Source: Eukaryota sp. TZLM1-RC (taxonomy: Eukaryota; Metamonada: BaSk clade). Taken from it: a DNA stretch of 64,000 bases. Under the pieces are notes generated by a model. It searched no databases. It was not told the origin of the DNA and worked only from the letters and a program-made list of their open reading frames with translations. Both the position numbers and the translations under genes were made by a program. Below are positions 47,883-57,931 of the stretch, piece after piece; positions within the stretch are counted from its first letter, which is position 1, and the number at the start of each line of letters is the position of its first letter. The stretch covers positions 124,001-188,000 of the forward strand of contig JAUPSS010000004.1 in assembly GCA_040285825.1 (NCBI GenBank). Direction: 5' to 3'.

Positions 47883-50800
47883 ATGCGTCCCTCTAACCGA
47901 TCTCGAGAACGTCCTCATCGCCCGCGAGGCGGGCGTCAGGGGCGTTCCCGGGGATCTTCAAAACGAGGTTCTTCCCGTCTAAGCAATTCAGACGAGTTTG
48001 CTACCTTCTTCAGAGATTCCATAAACAATGGTGATCTTCAAAGTTCAATCAATCGCCTTATTCACGAAGATCATTATTCATCGCCACTGAAAACCATCCT
48101 CAACAGCTCTTATTCTCTGGGAGCAGTATCACGCCGCTCCTGCTTGAGCATCCAACGTGTTGCTGCGGGATTCCTCAGGCTCCTCAGCAAGGATGACTGC
48201 CATTGCATTTCTCTCCTTCCTCCAATACAGAGGGATACTGTGCTCAATGAACTCCTTAATACTCCCTTCTTCGTCAATGTTCTCCACGCCCTCCACTCTT
48301 CTCCTAACGCTGACCTAACTGAATATGCCGCTAGACCGGAAGATTATACACCTTATTCCTTTGAGGAACTTCTGCTATTGATCTGCGGCATTATCAACAC
48401 CATTCTCTCCTCTATTCAAGGTTCTGCAGGGAGAGACGTGCTGACTGAGTGGATCATGAACATAAGACAAGTGGTTGGTAAACTTGAAAGAAAAGGTTTG
48501 GTTTCCAGTGTCGAATTAATTAGCCAAATAGAGAAATATGTTTGCTCTTTTGAAAAAATGCAAGATACTTATGAAGAAACAACTCAAAACACCAACCTTA
48601 TTCACCAGTTCAACTCTCTCTCCATTCCTAGTAATTCTACCATCAATATAGATCCTTCTGGCCCTGAACATTATTCAGTCAATGGCACTCCTAGACACGA
48701 TAATGATAAAGTTGATTATAGAACCATTCAAGTATTACCCACAAATAGCGAAGTCAGCTCCGTTTACTCTGAGTGTGAAGTTCCATGGCTACCTCATACT
48801 ATGAAAAGCCCAAGGTTTGAGTTTGCCAATCAAATTGATTGTCTTTTAGATCGTTGCTTTAGACTCTATCGTCATGAACTTTTGTATCCTTTTACTTTGG
48901 CTTTGGCTACTATTACTGCTGGTCTTGGTGAAGACCAAAATCAAACTCTCCCTTCAGATTCAGAAAAGGACCAATTAAAGTCTTGGTTTGTTTCTCAACT
49001 GACGAAGAGAGTTTCTTACATAAAGGATATTCAAAATCCTGGCTTTTCTGATTCAATTTCTTTATCGGTAATGTATGGTGTGGAGTTACACACAGTTAAG
49101 GCTGATATTAAAATGGGGATAATGTTGAATATTTCTTTTGATTTTCCATCAAATGTTGCGGCTAAAAATAGGGCAAAATGGCTAAAGGACAGGGGAGACC
49201 GAGTTTATGCTAATACTCAATTAGGAATTTATTTTGATGGGGCATCTTTATCATATTTTTTGTTAAGTCCATGTAAACTCCCTCAAATGGCACCTTGTAA
49301 AAGGAGAATTAGTCTTAATTGTACTGTCCCCCAATCAGAATACCCAAGACTGATGACGTGTCTTGGGTCAATAATGGGAAGAAAACAGAAGACTTCACAG
49401 TATTTGTTCCTTGTTCCTTCTGTTTTTTACCCAATGATTTTCCCTATTCTAAATGGTCTGCAAAAACTTAATGAACAGTCCTTTGCATTACCCCAAATAA
49501 TTGCCAGTCAGGACTGGGAAAGTTTGAACGTACCAAATTACTTAGCCAATCAGCAACTAAATATTAGTTGCTTATTCAAAGAAGGCTTTGTCACACCTGA
49601 AACTTGTTCTATTAATGATTTGGGGACATTAAAAGAAGCAATTCCTCCTGACTCAACTTGGTTAGACCCCACCCAATTGGATTCATTAATTCATTGTTTA
49701 ACTAATAATGTGGCTTTAATTGAAGGGTTTCCCGGCACTGGTAAAAGTTATTTGGGAGAAAAATTAGTTGAATTATTAATGAATCAACCATTCTGTAGAG
49801 GCATGCCTATAATGGTTCTTTGTTATACTAACCATGCAGCAGATCAGTTTTTGCTTGGCCTTGTTGAACAAAAAATTGTTCATTTAATGGACATCGTAAA
49901 GCTAGGAACAACAACAAAGCATGACGTGTTAAAATCAAGATTATTGTCCACTATTTCCAAAGATACTGGAAGGATCAATTCCAAAAGTACTGTTTTTAAT
50001 TTGAAAAATAAGTTTAAGAGAATTGACTCGGATTTAGAAAAGTTCATTTCCTCAAGACAATTCCTCTTACACTTCAGTTTCATCAAAGATCAGCTCAAAG
50101 CTTCCAATCCCTTTGCATCAAGGGAGTCAATATTGGAGGATTCGCGATTAGGACCTTTCTTCAAGTTTATTGGAATTTTACAAAATGATGATGGTTTTCT
50201 ACATCAAGGGAGGCCTCAAGCACGGTATAAACGGTTTATTTCTGAGATGGTCAGTTATATTAAACAAAATTTTCCCACACTAACCCGGTTTTTACCTGCT
50301 GCCTCTTTGGTAAACTTTCCAAATTCCAAACCATGCCCCTATTATTTTGTTAAAAATAATTGTTCCCGTGATGACTGTCATCTCTCTCACGACGCTGAAT
50401 GGGCTCAATTTGGTCAGTTTTTCTGCTATTCTTGGATGACAAAAGGGTCTTGTACCGACTCTCAGTGTCCTTGTAAAGCTGGTCATTTATCTAGATTTTT
50501 ACCCCAAATGGAATTTCCTTCAACATCCCCCACCATTCCTTGTCCTTTTCATATTATCAAAGGAAAGTGTGAAAACGATGAAAGATGTAGGTGGTCCCAT
50601 GATGAGGTTTGGAGAAGGTTTAAAAGATTTTTGTGTTTTCACTGGATCCTTCATGGAAACTGCCAAAAGGGAAACCAATGTCCTCAATCAATTGGCCATG
50701 TTCCAACACTTAGTCGAATTTCAGTAGAACCTGTTGAAGAGAGTGATTATGAAGTAGAAGTGCCGGATTCAGAGCTCCCAGGTTTGAGTTCAGATGTTGT

Positions 50801-53800
50801 TGAATCTTTAAAGTTTATTGATAATTATTTAGATCAAACCAATCAATATTTAGATTTCTATGATCAACCAATGGAAGTTAGAATTGCTCAATATTTAAAG
50901 GTTCGATTGTTTTTACTTGAGAAAAGTCTCAAAAAGTTTCAAGGCATTTTTGACGAGGTAGCTGACATCTCCCATCACTTTTCCCTTGCTAATTTCCAGG
51001 ATGACTTGGCTCACGCTAGGAAAGCAAAAGTAATTGGCCTAACCACATCTGTCGCTGCCAAGCAAATTGAATTAATTCAAGCGATTGCACCCAAGATTGT
51101 GATTATTGAAGAGGCAGGGGAGATCCTAGAGCCACATTTGGTCTGTGCATTGAACAAATCAATCGAACACGTGATAATGATTGGTGATGTCAAGCAACTA
51201 AGACCAAAAATCAACATTTTTGAGCTGAAAGGAGAATCTGGAAAAGGATATGATCTTGATTGTAGTACTTTTGAACGACTTATTAAGGCGAATTTCCCTT
51301 TTTGCTCATTGCAAACCCAGTATAGAATGCGACCTACTATTTCCTCTTTAATTAAACCATTCTACCCTGATATCACCATTACTGATGGTCCCAATACTCT
51401 GGAATACCCAGATGTTAGCGGAATGGTTCACAATTTGGCTTGGTTTGACCATGATTACCCTGAAGATGGGGATGGTGATGCCATGTCTAGATCCAAGACA
51501 AACAAATTTGAGGCTGAAATGGCCGTGAATTTGGCTATTTATTTACTAAATCATGGTTATTCTGGTGGTAGGATTACCATTTTAACTCCTTATTTGGGGC
51601 AATTGTACCTTATTTTGCAAATTTTACGCCAAACAAATATTAATATTGTACTAAATGAATTTGATTCTGAAGCAGTTCAACAATTAGATGATGAAGAAGA
51701 GAATCAAAGTGACCAAGAATGTGATCAATCAAACCCCCAATCAAACTCCCAATCAAAGTCCACAGTCTTGACTGGTCAATCTTCAAGTCACGTCAACATT
51801 GCCACTGTTGATACCTACCAAGGCCTTCAAGCTGATATTATTATATTTTCCTCTGTTCGTTGTAATGATCAGGGCAGTATTGGGTTCCAAAAGTTCAACA
51901 ACCGAATGAATGTGGCCCTTTCAAGAGCTCGCCATGGCATGTATATCATTGGAAATACCCTCACAATTGAGAAATTTCAAGCAAAACAACTTGCTAAGGG
52001 TAATAATAATTTTGTCTTTATAAGTAATGTTTTAAGTATAATGAAATCTCGAAATTTGGTTTTCAATTATATTGAAACTATTTGTCCAATCCATCAAATG
52101 ACCAATCAAATTTCTGATCAAAATGATTGGAAGAATGTCATCGGTGGTGGTTGCCAAGAACGTTGTAATTCCCGACTCGCTTGTGGTCACGTTTGCAAAT
52201 ACAAATGCCACGTGTCAGATTCCAGCCATTTAAATGTCAATTGTAACGAACCTTGTGCTAGATTGTGTCCTAGAGGGCATGCTTGTAACCTCAAATGTTT
52301 TGAAAATTGTAAATGTGTACAACCAATCACTCTTTCCCAGCCCAATTGCAACCATACCATCACTGTAGCTTGCCATGCTTCCTTTGATGAAGATAAGTTA
52401 CCTAAATGCAAGGTCAGGGTTAGAATTACTTTGCCTTTCTGTGGTCATTCAGTTGATGTAGCATGTCATGAAGCTCAATTGTTATTGAAAGGGGAATTCA
52501 AAAATGTTTGCACGAGTATTTGTGGTTGTGAATTAGAATGTGGCCATAAGTGTCTTAGTTCTTGTGGTGAGTGCTGTAGTCTATCTAAAACCGCAATTGA
52601 GGACAATTTCCACATTCCAAGAATCATTCCTAGAATCAATCATCCTAAGTGTCAGTCTCCATGTACAAAATTGCTTGATTGTGGCCACGAATGTTCCAAA
52701 CAACAGTGCCATGACCGAAGAGACTGTCCTCCATGTGAGAGTCAATGTAAAGCGGCTTGCATTCACCACCAATGTAAGGAAAAGTGCAAGGAACTCTGCG
52801 TGCCTTGTATTGAGCTCTGTGGTTGGTATTGCAAACATCAAGGTAGATGCAAACTCCCTTGCTCGTCACCTTGTAACAGAACTCCTTGCGATCTAAGATG
52901 TTCAATGGTTTTGGAATGTGGATGTCAGTGTCCAGGGCTATGTGGTGAAGCTTGTCCTTCAAGTGATTACTGTCAGAAATGCGGTAATAAAGGGGATGTC
53001 AGGGTGGATTTAATTGAAGGTAGAAGTTATTCAGAAATTGATTTAGACATTGATCGAGTTATTTTCCTTTCTTGTGGTCATTTTTACACCCTTGAAACAC
53101 TGGATGGTTTGCTTCAATTTAGTCTTTTCTATGACACTTCTACTTCTCCCTCCGGTATTTTACCTTTCCCTTCTCAGCTGCCTGATGATTTCAATCCTCA
53201 ATGTATTGATTGCAGGCAACCAATTAGGGGAGTATTTAGGTATGGCAGAATTGTGAACACTTTGGATCTTTGTAAGTTGCAAAAGAAGCATTTCCTCTAT
53301 GTAATGCATCATTTACCAAAGGTTCATTCTTTATATCAGAATCGATTTAATGCATTCCAACATAATCCAAGTTTTAAAGGTTTGACTTTTTTATTGAAAC
53401 TAAGTCATTTTACACCTCGTGTGGCCAAGCGTGTTGAGTCATTAAAACGTGTCAAGGAAGCTGCTCTATCCTTTTGTCAACGCAATAGTATTAATTCAAA
53501 TGAAGTGTTTTTAGCTAGTGAATTACCAGTAATCAGAAGTGAAATTGAAATGTCAAAGTTGTTTTTAAAACTTTATTCTGTTGAGGTTTTAGTTTGTGCC
53601 AGCGCAAAAATAGGGAATTCCCTTTCAATTGATGAAACTAATTTGAAGACAGTTTTGAATATTATATGCAAAAAATTCGGAATACAGAGTTCTGAGATTC
53701 ATGAAAAGATTGCACCTGAAAATTTCCAGTTTGTTTTGATGAATTATGCCCTTCAAGGTTTGGATCTTATCTTCGTCACTTTTGAAGATCTCAAAACACT

Positions 53801-54272
53801 TGATATAATGCCAGTCAAGTTTCACCACTTTGTTAAGGAAGTTTGCAGTATTTTACTTCGAATTTGCACTTTTCTACAAAATATTAATTTTTCTGCCAAT
53901 GTTAATTCAATCCTGGCATCTGTTGAACATTGGTTCTTGGACAATTCACCTTGTCAAAAGTTTTTGGATGATTTTAATGATATTAAGAGGAAAGTTATAA
54001 CTGAAGTTGACCTTGATGAAGTTCAGTCTGTAATCAAAGCACTTGGTTATAGTTTTGATTCAAAGCGTAGTGGATTTGGCAGGTTTAATTTTTGCCCTAA
54101 TGGACATCCCTATGTTATAGGTGATTGCGGAGGAGCAACCCAAACTGCCAGGTGTTCCTGTGGTGCTACCATTGGGGGAAGTGGACATGTGTTGCTCAGA
54201 GATAATGAAAGAGGTGGTAGTGCAAAGGAGTTTGCAGAGAAGATTGTTGCTAGAAGTATGGGACAGGGGTAA
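47883..54272 (+). CDS. ZNFX1: ZNFX1-like SF1 helicase with CCCH, NFX1-type and RZ zinc fingers
   Basis: About 2,129 aa, starting at the only ATG (a stop lies 15 bp before it). Residues 1-35 are Arg/Gly/Ser-rich. An armadillo-like helical region follows (about 45-220). The helicase is UPF1-family: Walker A EGFPGTGKS at about 615, CYTNHAADQFL (Ia), motif II IIEEAGE at about 1,072, GDVKQLRP (III), QYRMRPTI (IV), VDTYQGLQADI (V) and NVALSRARHG (VI). Between motifs Ia and II sit three to four CCCH fingers (about 816-940, such as PCPYYFVKNNCSRDDCHLSHD). Residues 1,423-1,700 are NFX1-type Cys/His repeats. The C-terminus (about 2,068-2,115, FCPNGHPYVIGDCGG...CSCGATIGGSGH) is an RZ finger as in ZNFX1 and RNF213. 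ZNFX1 binds RNA, works with Argonautes in nematode small-RNA inheritance and senses dsRNA in mammals. Confidence 0.9.
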   Translation: MRPSNRSRERPHRPRGGRQGRSRGSSKRGSSRLSNSDEFATFFRDSINNGDLQSSINRLIHEDHYSSPLKTILNSSYSLGAVSRRSCLSIQRVAAGFLRLLSKDDCHCISLLPPIQRDTVLNELLNTPFFVNVLHALHSSPNADLTEYAARPEDYTPYSFEELLLLICGIINTILSSIQGSAGRDVLTEWIMNIRQVVGKLERKGLVSSVELISQIEKYVCSFEKMQDTYEETTQNTNLIHQFNSLSIPSNSTINIDPSGPEHYSVNGTPRHDNDKVDYRTIQVLPTNSEVSSVYSECEVPWLPHTMKSPRFEFANQIDCLLDRCFRLYRHELLYPFTLALATITAGLGEDQNQTLPSDSEKDQLKSWFVSQLTKRVSYIKDIQNPGFSDSISLSVMYGVELHTVKADIKMGIMLNISFDFPSNVAAKNRAKWLKDRGDRVYANTQLGIYFDGASLSYFLLSPCKLPQMAPCKRRISLNCTVPQSEYPRLMTCLGSIMGRKQKTSQYLFLVPSVFYPMIFPILNGLQKLNEQSFALPQIIASQDWESLNVPNYLANQQLNISCLFKEGFVTPETCSINDLGTLKEAIPPDSTWLDPTQLDSLIHCLTNNVALIEGFPGTGKSYLGEKLVELLMNQPFCRGMPIMVLCYTNHAADQFLLGLVEQKIVHLMDIVKLGTTTKHDVLKSRLLSTISKDTGRINSKSTVFNLKNKFKRIDSDLEKFISSRQFLLHFSFIKDQLKASNPFASRESILEDSRLGPFFKFIGILQNDDGFLHQGRPQARYKRFISEMVSYIKQNFPTLTRFLPAASLVNFPNSKPCPYYFVKNNCSRDDCHLSHDAEWAQFGQFFCYSWMTKGSCTDSQCPCKAGHLSRFLPQMEFPSTSPTIPCPFHIIKGKCENDERCRWSHDEVWRRFKRFLCFHWILHGNCQKGNQCPQSIGHVPTLSRISVEPVEESDYEVEVPDSELPGLSSDVVESLKFIDNYLDQTNQYLDFYDQPMEVRIAQYLKVRLFLLEKSLKKFQGIFDEVADISHHFSLANFQDDLAHARKAKVIGLTTSVAAKQIELIQAIAPKIVIIEEAGEILEPHLVCALNKSIEHVIMIGDVKQLRPKINIFELKGESGKGYDLDCSTFERLIKANFPFCSLQTQYRMRPTISSLIKPFYPDITITDGPNTLEYPDVSGMVHNLAWFDHDYPEDGDGDAMSRSKTNKFEAEMAVNLAIYLLNHGYSGGRITILTPYLGQLYLILQILRQTNINIVLNEFDSEAVQQLDDEEENQSDQECDQSNPQSNSQSKSTVLTGQSSSHVNIATVDTYQGLQADIIIFSSVRCNDQGSIGFQKFNNRMNVALSRARHGMYIIGNTLTIEKFQAKQLAKGNNNFVFISNVLSIMKSRNLVFNYIETICPIHQMTNQISDQNDWKNVIGGGCQERCNSRLACGHVCKYKCHVSDSSHLNVNCNEPCARLCPRGHACNLKCFENCKCVQPITLSQPNCNHTITVACHASFDEDKLPKCKVRVRITLPFCGHSVDVACHEAQLLLKGEFKNVCTSICGCELECGHKCLSSCGECCSLSKTAIEDNFHIPRIIPRINHPKCQSPCTKLLDCGHECSKQQCHDRRDCPPCESQCKAACIHHQCKEKCKELCVPCIELCGWYCKHQGRCKLPCSSPCNRTPCDLRCSMVLECGCQCPGLCGEACPSSDYCQKCGNKGDVRVDLIEGRSYSEIDLDIDRVIFLSCGHFYTLETLDGLLQFSLFYDTSTSPSGILPFPSQLPDDFNPQCIDCRQPIRGVFRYGRIVNTLDLCKLQKKHFLYVMHHLPKVHSLYQNRFNAFQHNPSFKGLTFLLKLSHFTPRVAKRVESLKRVKEAALSFCQRNSINSNEVFLASELPVIRSEIEMSKLFLKLYSVEVLVCASAKIGNSLSIDETNLKTVLNIICKKFGIQSSEIHEKIAPENFQFVLMNYALQGLDLIFVTFEDLKTLDIMPVKFHHFVKEVCSILLRICTFLQNINFSANVNSILASVEHWFLDNSPCQKFLDDFNDIKRKVITEVDLDEVQSVIKALGYSFDSKRSGFGRFNFCPNGHPYVIGDCGGATQTARCSCGATIGGSGHVLLRDNERGGSAKEFAEKIVARSMGQG

Positions 54273-55246
54273 TGGCAGTTTGGTAATAAATGTTTGTTTT
54301 TGAATTTGCTTTATTTTATATTTTTTAATTCATCATTAGGTTTTGATGGAATTTTACAATGCAAATATTAATTGCCGCATACAGTTACAGCAAATTCTGA
54401 TCTAGATTATTTAAAATTTGAACCTTGGTGGGTAGTTTTTTCTTTATTCTACATGAATCAAATTTCTAAATTGCTGGTTATATTGAATCTCACAAATGCC
54501 AAAACAGACAGCCCTTATGGATGAAATTCATTGAACGTTGATTTCCGTTACAAAATCATGTTGTTCGTTTTCTTGCTTCAGCTAATCTAATTCAGAAGAA
54601 AAACCGTGGTATCTGATGTTGAAGGTTTCAGAAATTTATCAATTCTTTTCATTGATATTTACCCCATTTTATTGGACTTTTCAAAATATTTTCTGCTCCT
54701 ACTGATAGTTCTACTTTCAATAAATATGTGACAGTACAAGTTATTGGCTTCTATCAGCATTAGCTTCCATAACTGTATAATCATTTTGCCTTTGAATTTC
54801 TTGTAATTTGAAGTAAAGTGCCCAAATTAATCAATTTTGTTTGGTGCACCAGAATTTCATTTTAAGCATTAGAGAAGACAAAGTCAACAACTTCAGAATT
54901 ATGAAGTCAATCACGGTATATGTCGCCCGTGTCATACGAAGCAAACTTGATAAGCAATAATGTTCTTTTCAACACAGGACCTTTGAAATTTCGTATTTAT
55001 AATTATTAGTAAAATTATCGTTTTAATTTGTTGTTGTATTTTTTTTTTCAATTGTTATCAACAGAGATTATATGAACTTTTCCTATAGAATTTGGTGGCA
55101 GTTGCGGTGATTCCAGTGCTCTTATCTGTGTATATCCAGTTCTTCATTTGTTGGCAAAATGAATTATTGGAAATTAAATGGGATGTTAAAATTAAAGTGA
55201 TAAACAACACACCAACAGGTCTCCTCTCAATTCACCTTGTTCCTCA
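54273..55246. other. Intergenic stretch
   Basis: No convincing coding signal. Short open segments around 54,450-54,720 have several stops and match nothing I can name. Confidence 0.45.
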
Positions 55247-57931
55247 ATGGTTCAGTCTTATCTTAAACTTGAACATGAGGACTCTTTCGGAGTTACCGTA
55301 TCCTCTTCTTATCATGGAGTTGTAGATTCATCAGGACGAATCATATACTGTCCTTCCTCTGATTATATTTCTGCCTGGAACACCAAACTCAATATCCTAC
55401 AATCTACCTTTACCAACGAACCTGCCACAGAAGTTACTTGTCTCCAATATTTCCCCCATGCACCAGTGCCTCTCCTTGCTGTGGGTTACGCTTCGGGTGC
55501 TATCCGCGTCTTCAATACCAACGATTCTTCCCTTCGATGTTGCTTCGACGGCCATCGCAGTGCCATCACCGTTCTCAAATTCAACCACGATGGCTCTCTC
55601 CTCGCCTCTGGAAGTAATGACACTGACATTGTGGTTTGGAACATTTTCTCTGAAAAGGGTGTTTGTCGTCTCAAAGGTCATTCAAACTCTATTTCTGGTC
55701 TTTCCTTTCTTTCTCACACCTCTTCTCCCTTCATTGTTTCCTCCTCCAGAGATACCACAGTCCGTGTCTGGGACGTTAGCCTCTCTCAATGTGTAGAAAC
55801 TATCATTGGCCATAGAGTTGAACTTTTTGGTTTGGATTCAGTTTATATGGAAGATTTAGAATGTTGGTTGGTTGCAATTGGAACAGCGTTTAAGAATTTT
55901 ATTTTATATAAATTAAGTTTTTCCTGTATTGGAGAGAAGAGAAGGCAATCCAATCAAACTGTTTCATATGATTTGATTGGCTCAGTTGACCGCCATGCTG
56001 ATAATGGTAACGGGAGAACTACTTTTCTCGAATTTTGTATTGTAAAAGAAGCAATTTATTTATTAATAAGTGGTAAATCCCGAGGTTTGGATGTTTTTAA
56101 AATTTCCAATCAAACAGAACGCGAAAAAAGATTGAAAAAAAGAGCAAAACGTAGAATAAAAGAGGGGAAAAGTGACGAAGTAACAGTAGAGCCAGAAGAT
56201 TGGTCACGTCATCATAGGTCAATAAGAACGTCATCAATGATTGTTGGGTTTTCTATTCGCAATGATTTTGTTTATATATCGACCAAGGAGAATTCGGTCG
56301 AAATCTTTGGATTTTTGACCGATAATGACGTTTGCTCTACCCTAAGTCAAGGTCATTCAAGCTATGTCACGTCATCAGCTTTGACTTTTGACGACCTTCA
56401 GTTAGTTACTGGCTCAAATGATGGTTTAAGAACTTGGTCATTATCCAAAAAGACACTTAGTTCTTTCATTCCTTTTAAAGGTAAAATCACCAAATTAATT
56501 TTAGTTCCTGGTAATAGATTTGTTGTGTTTGGGACAAAGGAAGGTGATTTAGGAGTTGCTGATCTGTCGGCTAGTTCTATCACGTTTACTGACACGTGTC
56601 ATCCAGGGGGTGTGACGTCATTGGTGATGTTAGCAGATCAAAGTGGTGTTGTTAGCGGGGGTAGTGACAAGACGATTAAATTTTGGGATTTTGAGCTATC
56701 CACGTCATCCGCCACGTCATCATTTCTGACCCTCACCCCCAGTCGAACCCTTGAAGTTGCTGATGGTGTTTCTTCTCTTACTGTTTCTAATGATAATAAG
56801 TTTATTTTGGCAGGTTTATTGGATAATTCTGTTAAAGTTTTCTATTCGGATTCATTTAATCTGTTCCTTTCGCTTTATGGACACAAGCTTCCTGTGGTTT
56901 CAATGGATGTCTCTTTTGACAATCAAATTTTGATTACAGGAAGTTTAGACAAAACAGTCAAAATTTGGGGGCTTGATTTTGGCGACTGTCATCGATCCCT
57001 TCTCGCCCATGATGGGGAAGTTTCCGGGGTTAAATGGCTACCTCAGACCCATCACTTTATTTCAATTGGGAAGGATAAGTTAGTTAAATACTGGGATGGT
57101 GATTCTTTCAAGTTAGTACAGACTCTTAAATCTCATACTCAATCTATTAATACCCTATCTGTTGCTTCTAATGGTGGTTTTCTAGTCACCGCTGGTCTTG
57201 ATAGGTCAATAAGAATCTTTAGAAAAACATCGTCACCTATTTACCCTCATTTGGAACAATCAGATCAAATGGAAAGTGAAGCAAATATTGAAGCTGCCCA
57301 AATTTTGGACCGAGCAAGACAAGACCTTGACCCTTCGAGACCAACTGTTGTCACTACTGCTTCCCTGAAAGCTGGAGATCGGCTTGTATCTGCCTTAGAA
57401 TTGTGTTCTCAGTGGATTGCTGAACAAGTAGCTTATTTGAACCAATTAAAGTCGGTGGGAATCGACCCCAGACACATTGGACCAGAAACAAAATTACCTA
57501 CGCTACCTCCCACTCCACCGATTTATTTGATGAACAAGACTACATCCCAATATTTGTATGAAATTCTGGCTGATTTACCTACGGTTGACCTCTCAGATGC
57601 TGTTTCATATATTCCTTTTTCATTGGTGGAATGTTTTGCTTCTCTATTAATTTCCTTAGTCAATGATTTCACTGTTCCAATTGAGTTAATAGCCAGAACT
57701 TCGCTCTATTTGTTTAATTCTCATGGAGATGCTATTAGAAACTCTCCTAGTGTCTCCATATTACTTGATAAGTTGGGCAATTCTCTATCAAACAGAGTAA
57801 ATAGTTTAGTTGAAAGTAGTGGTATTTGTTTGGAAGCTTTGATGTTAATTCAGAGAGAAATTGAAGCTGAATCTGGTCCATTATTCGATCCAATCACTGG
57901 TGAAAAGAGAATAAATGTGGAAAAAGAATAG
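55247..57931 (+). CDS. WDR3: WDR3 / Utp12 (Dip2), U3 snoRNP WD40 protein
   Basis: An 894-aa SSU-processome subunit needed for 18S rRNA processing in the nucleolus, part of the UTP-B subcomplex. It starts MVQSYLKLEHEDSFGVTVSS at the ATG. It contains two WD40 propellers (about 1-660), with repeats such as GHRSAITVLKFNHDGSLLASGSNDTDIVVWN and GHSNSISGLSFLS...SRDTTVRVWD. Between the halves is a basic helix (EREKRLKKRAKRRIKEGKSDE, about 285-305), typical of Dip2. After residue 660 come the linker (ANIEAAQILDRARQ; LKAGDRLVSALELC) and the Utp12 domain (about 755-880, YLYEILADLPTVDLSDAVSYIPFSLVECF...LMLIQREIEAESGPLF). Length and order match the family (human about 943 aa). The first ~550 bp are C-rich, the rest T-rich. 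Confidence 0.93.
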   Translation: MVQSYLKLEHEDSFGVTVSSSYHGVVDSSGRIIYCPSSDYISAWNTKLNILQSTFTNEPATEVTCLQYFPHAPVPLLAVGYASGAIRVFNTNDSSLRCCFDGHRSAITVLKFNHDGSLLASGSNDTDIVVWNIFSEKGVCRLKGHSNSISGLSFLSHTSSPFIVSSSRDTTVRVWDVSLSQCVETIIGHRVELFGLDSVYMEDLECWLVAIGTAFKNFILYKLSFSCIGEKRRQSNQTVSYDLIGSVDRHADNGNGRTTFLEFCIVKEAIYLLISGKSRGLDVFKISNQTEREKRLKKRAKRRIKEGKSDEVTVEPEDWSRHHRSIRTSSMIVGFSIRNDFVYISTKENSVEIFGFLTDNDVCSTLSQGHSSYVTSSALTFDDLQLVTGSNDGLRTWSLSKKTLSSFIPFKGKITKLILVPGNRFVVFGTKEGDLGVADLSASSITFTDTCHPGGVTSLVMLADQSGVVSGGSDKTIKFWDFELSTSSATSSFLTLTPSRTLEVADGVSSLTVSNDNKFILAGLLDNSVKVFYSDSFNLFLSLYGHKLPVVSMDVSFDNQILITGSLDKTVKIWGLDFGDCHRSLLAHDGEVSGVKWLPQTHHFISIGKDKLVKYWDGDSFKLVQTLKSHTQSINTLSVASNGGFLVTAGLDRSIRIFRKTSSPIYPHLEQSDQMESEANIEAAQILDRARQDLDPSRPTVVTTASLKAGDRLVSALELCSQWIAEQVAYLNQLKSVGIDPRHIGPETKLPTLPPTPPIYLMNKTTSQYLYEILADLPTVDLSDAVSYIPFSLVECFASLLISLVNDFTVPIELIARTSLYLFNSHGDAIRNSPSVSILLDKLGNSLSNRVNSLVESSGICLEALMLIQREIEAESGPLFDPITGEKRINVEKE

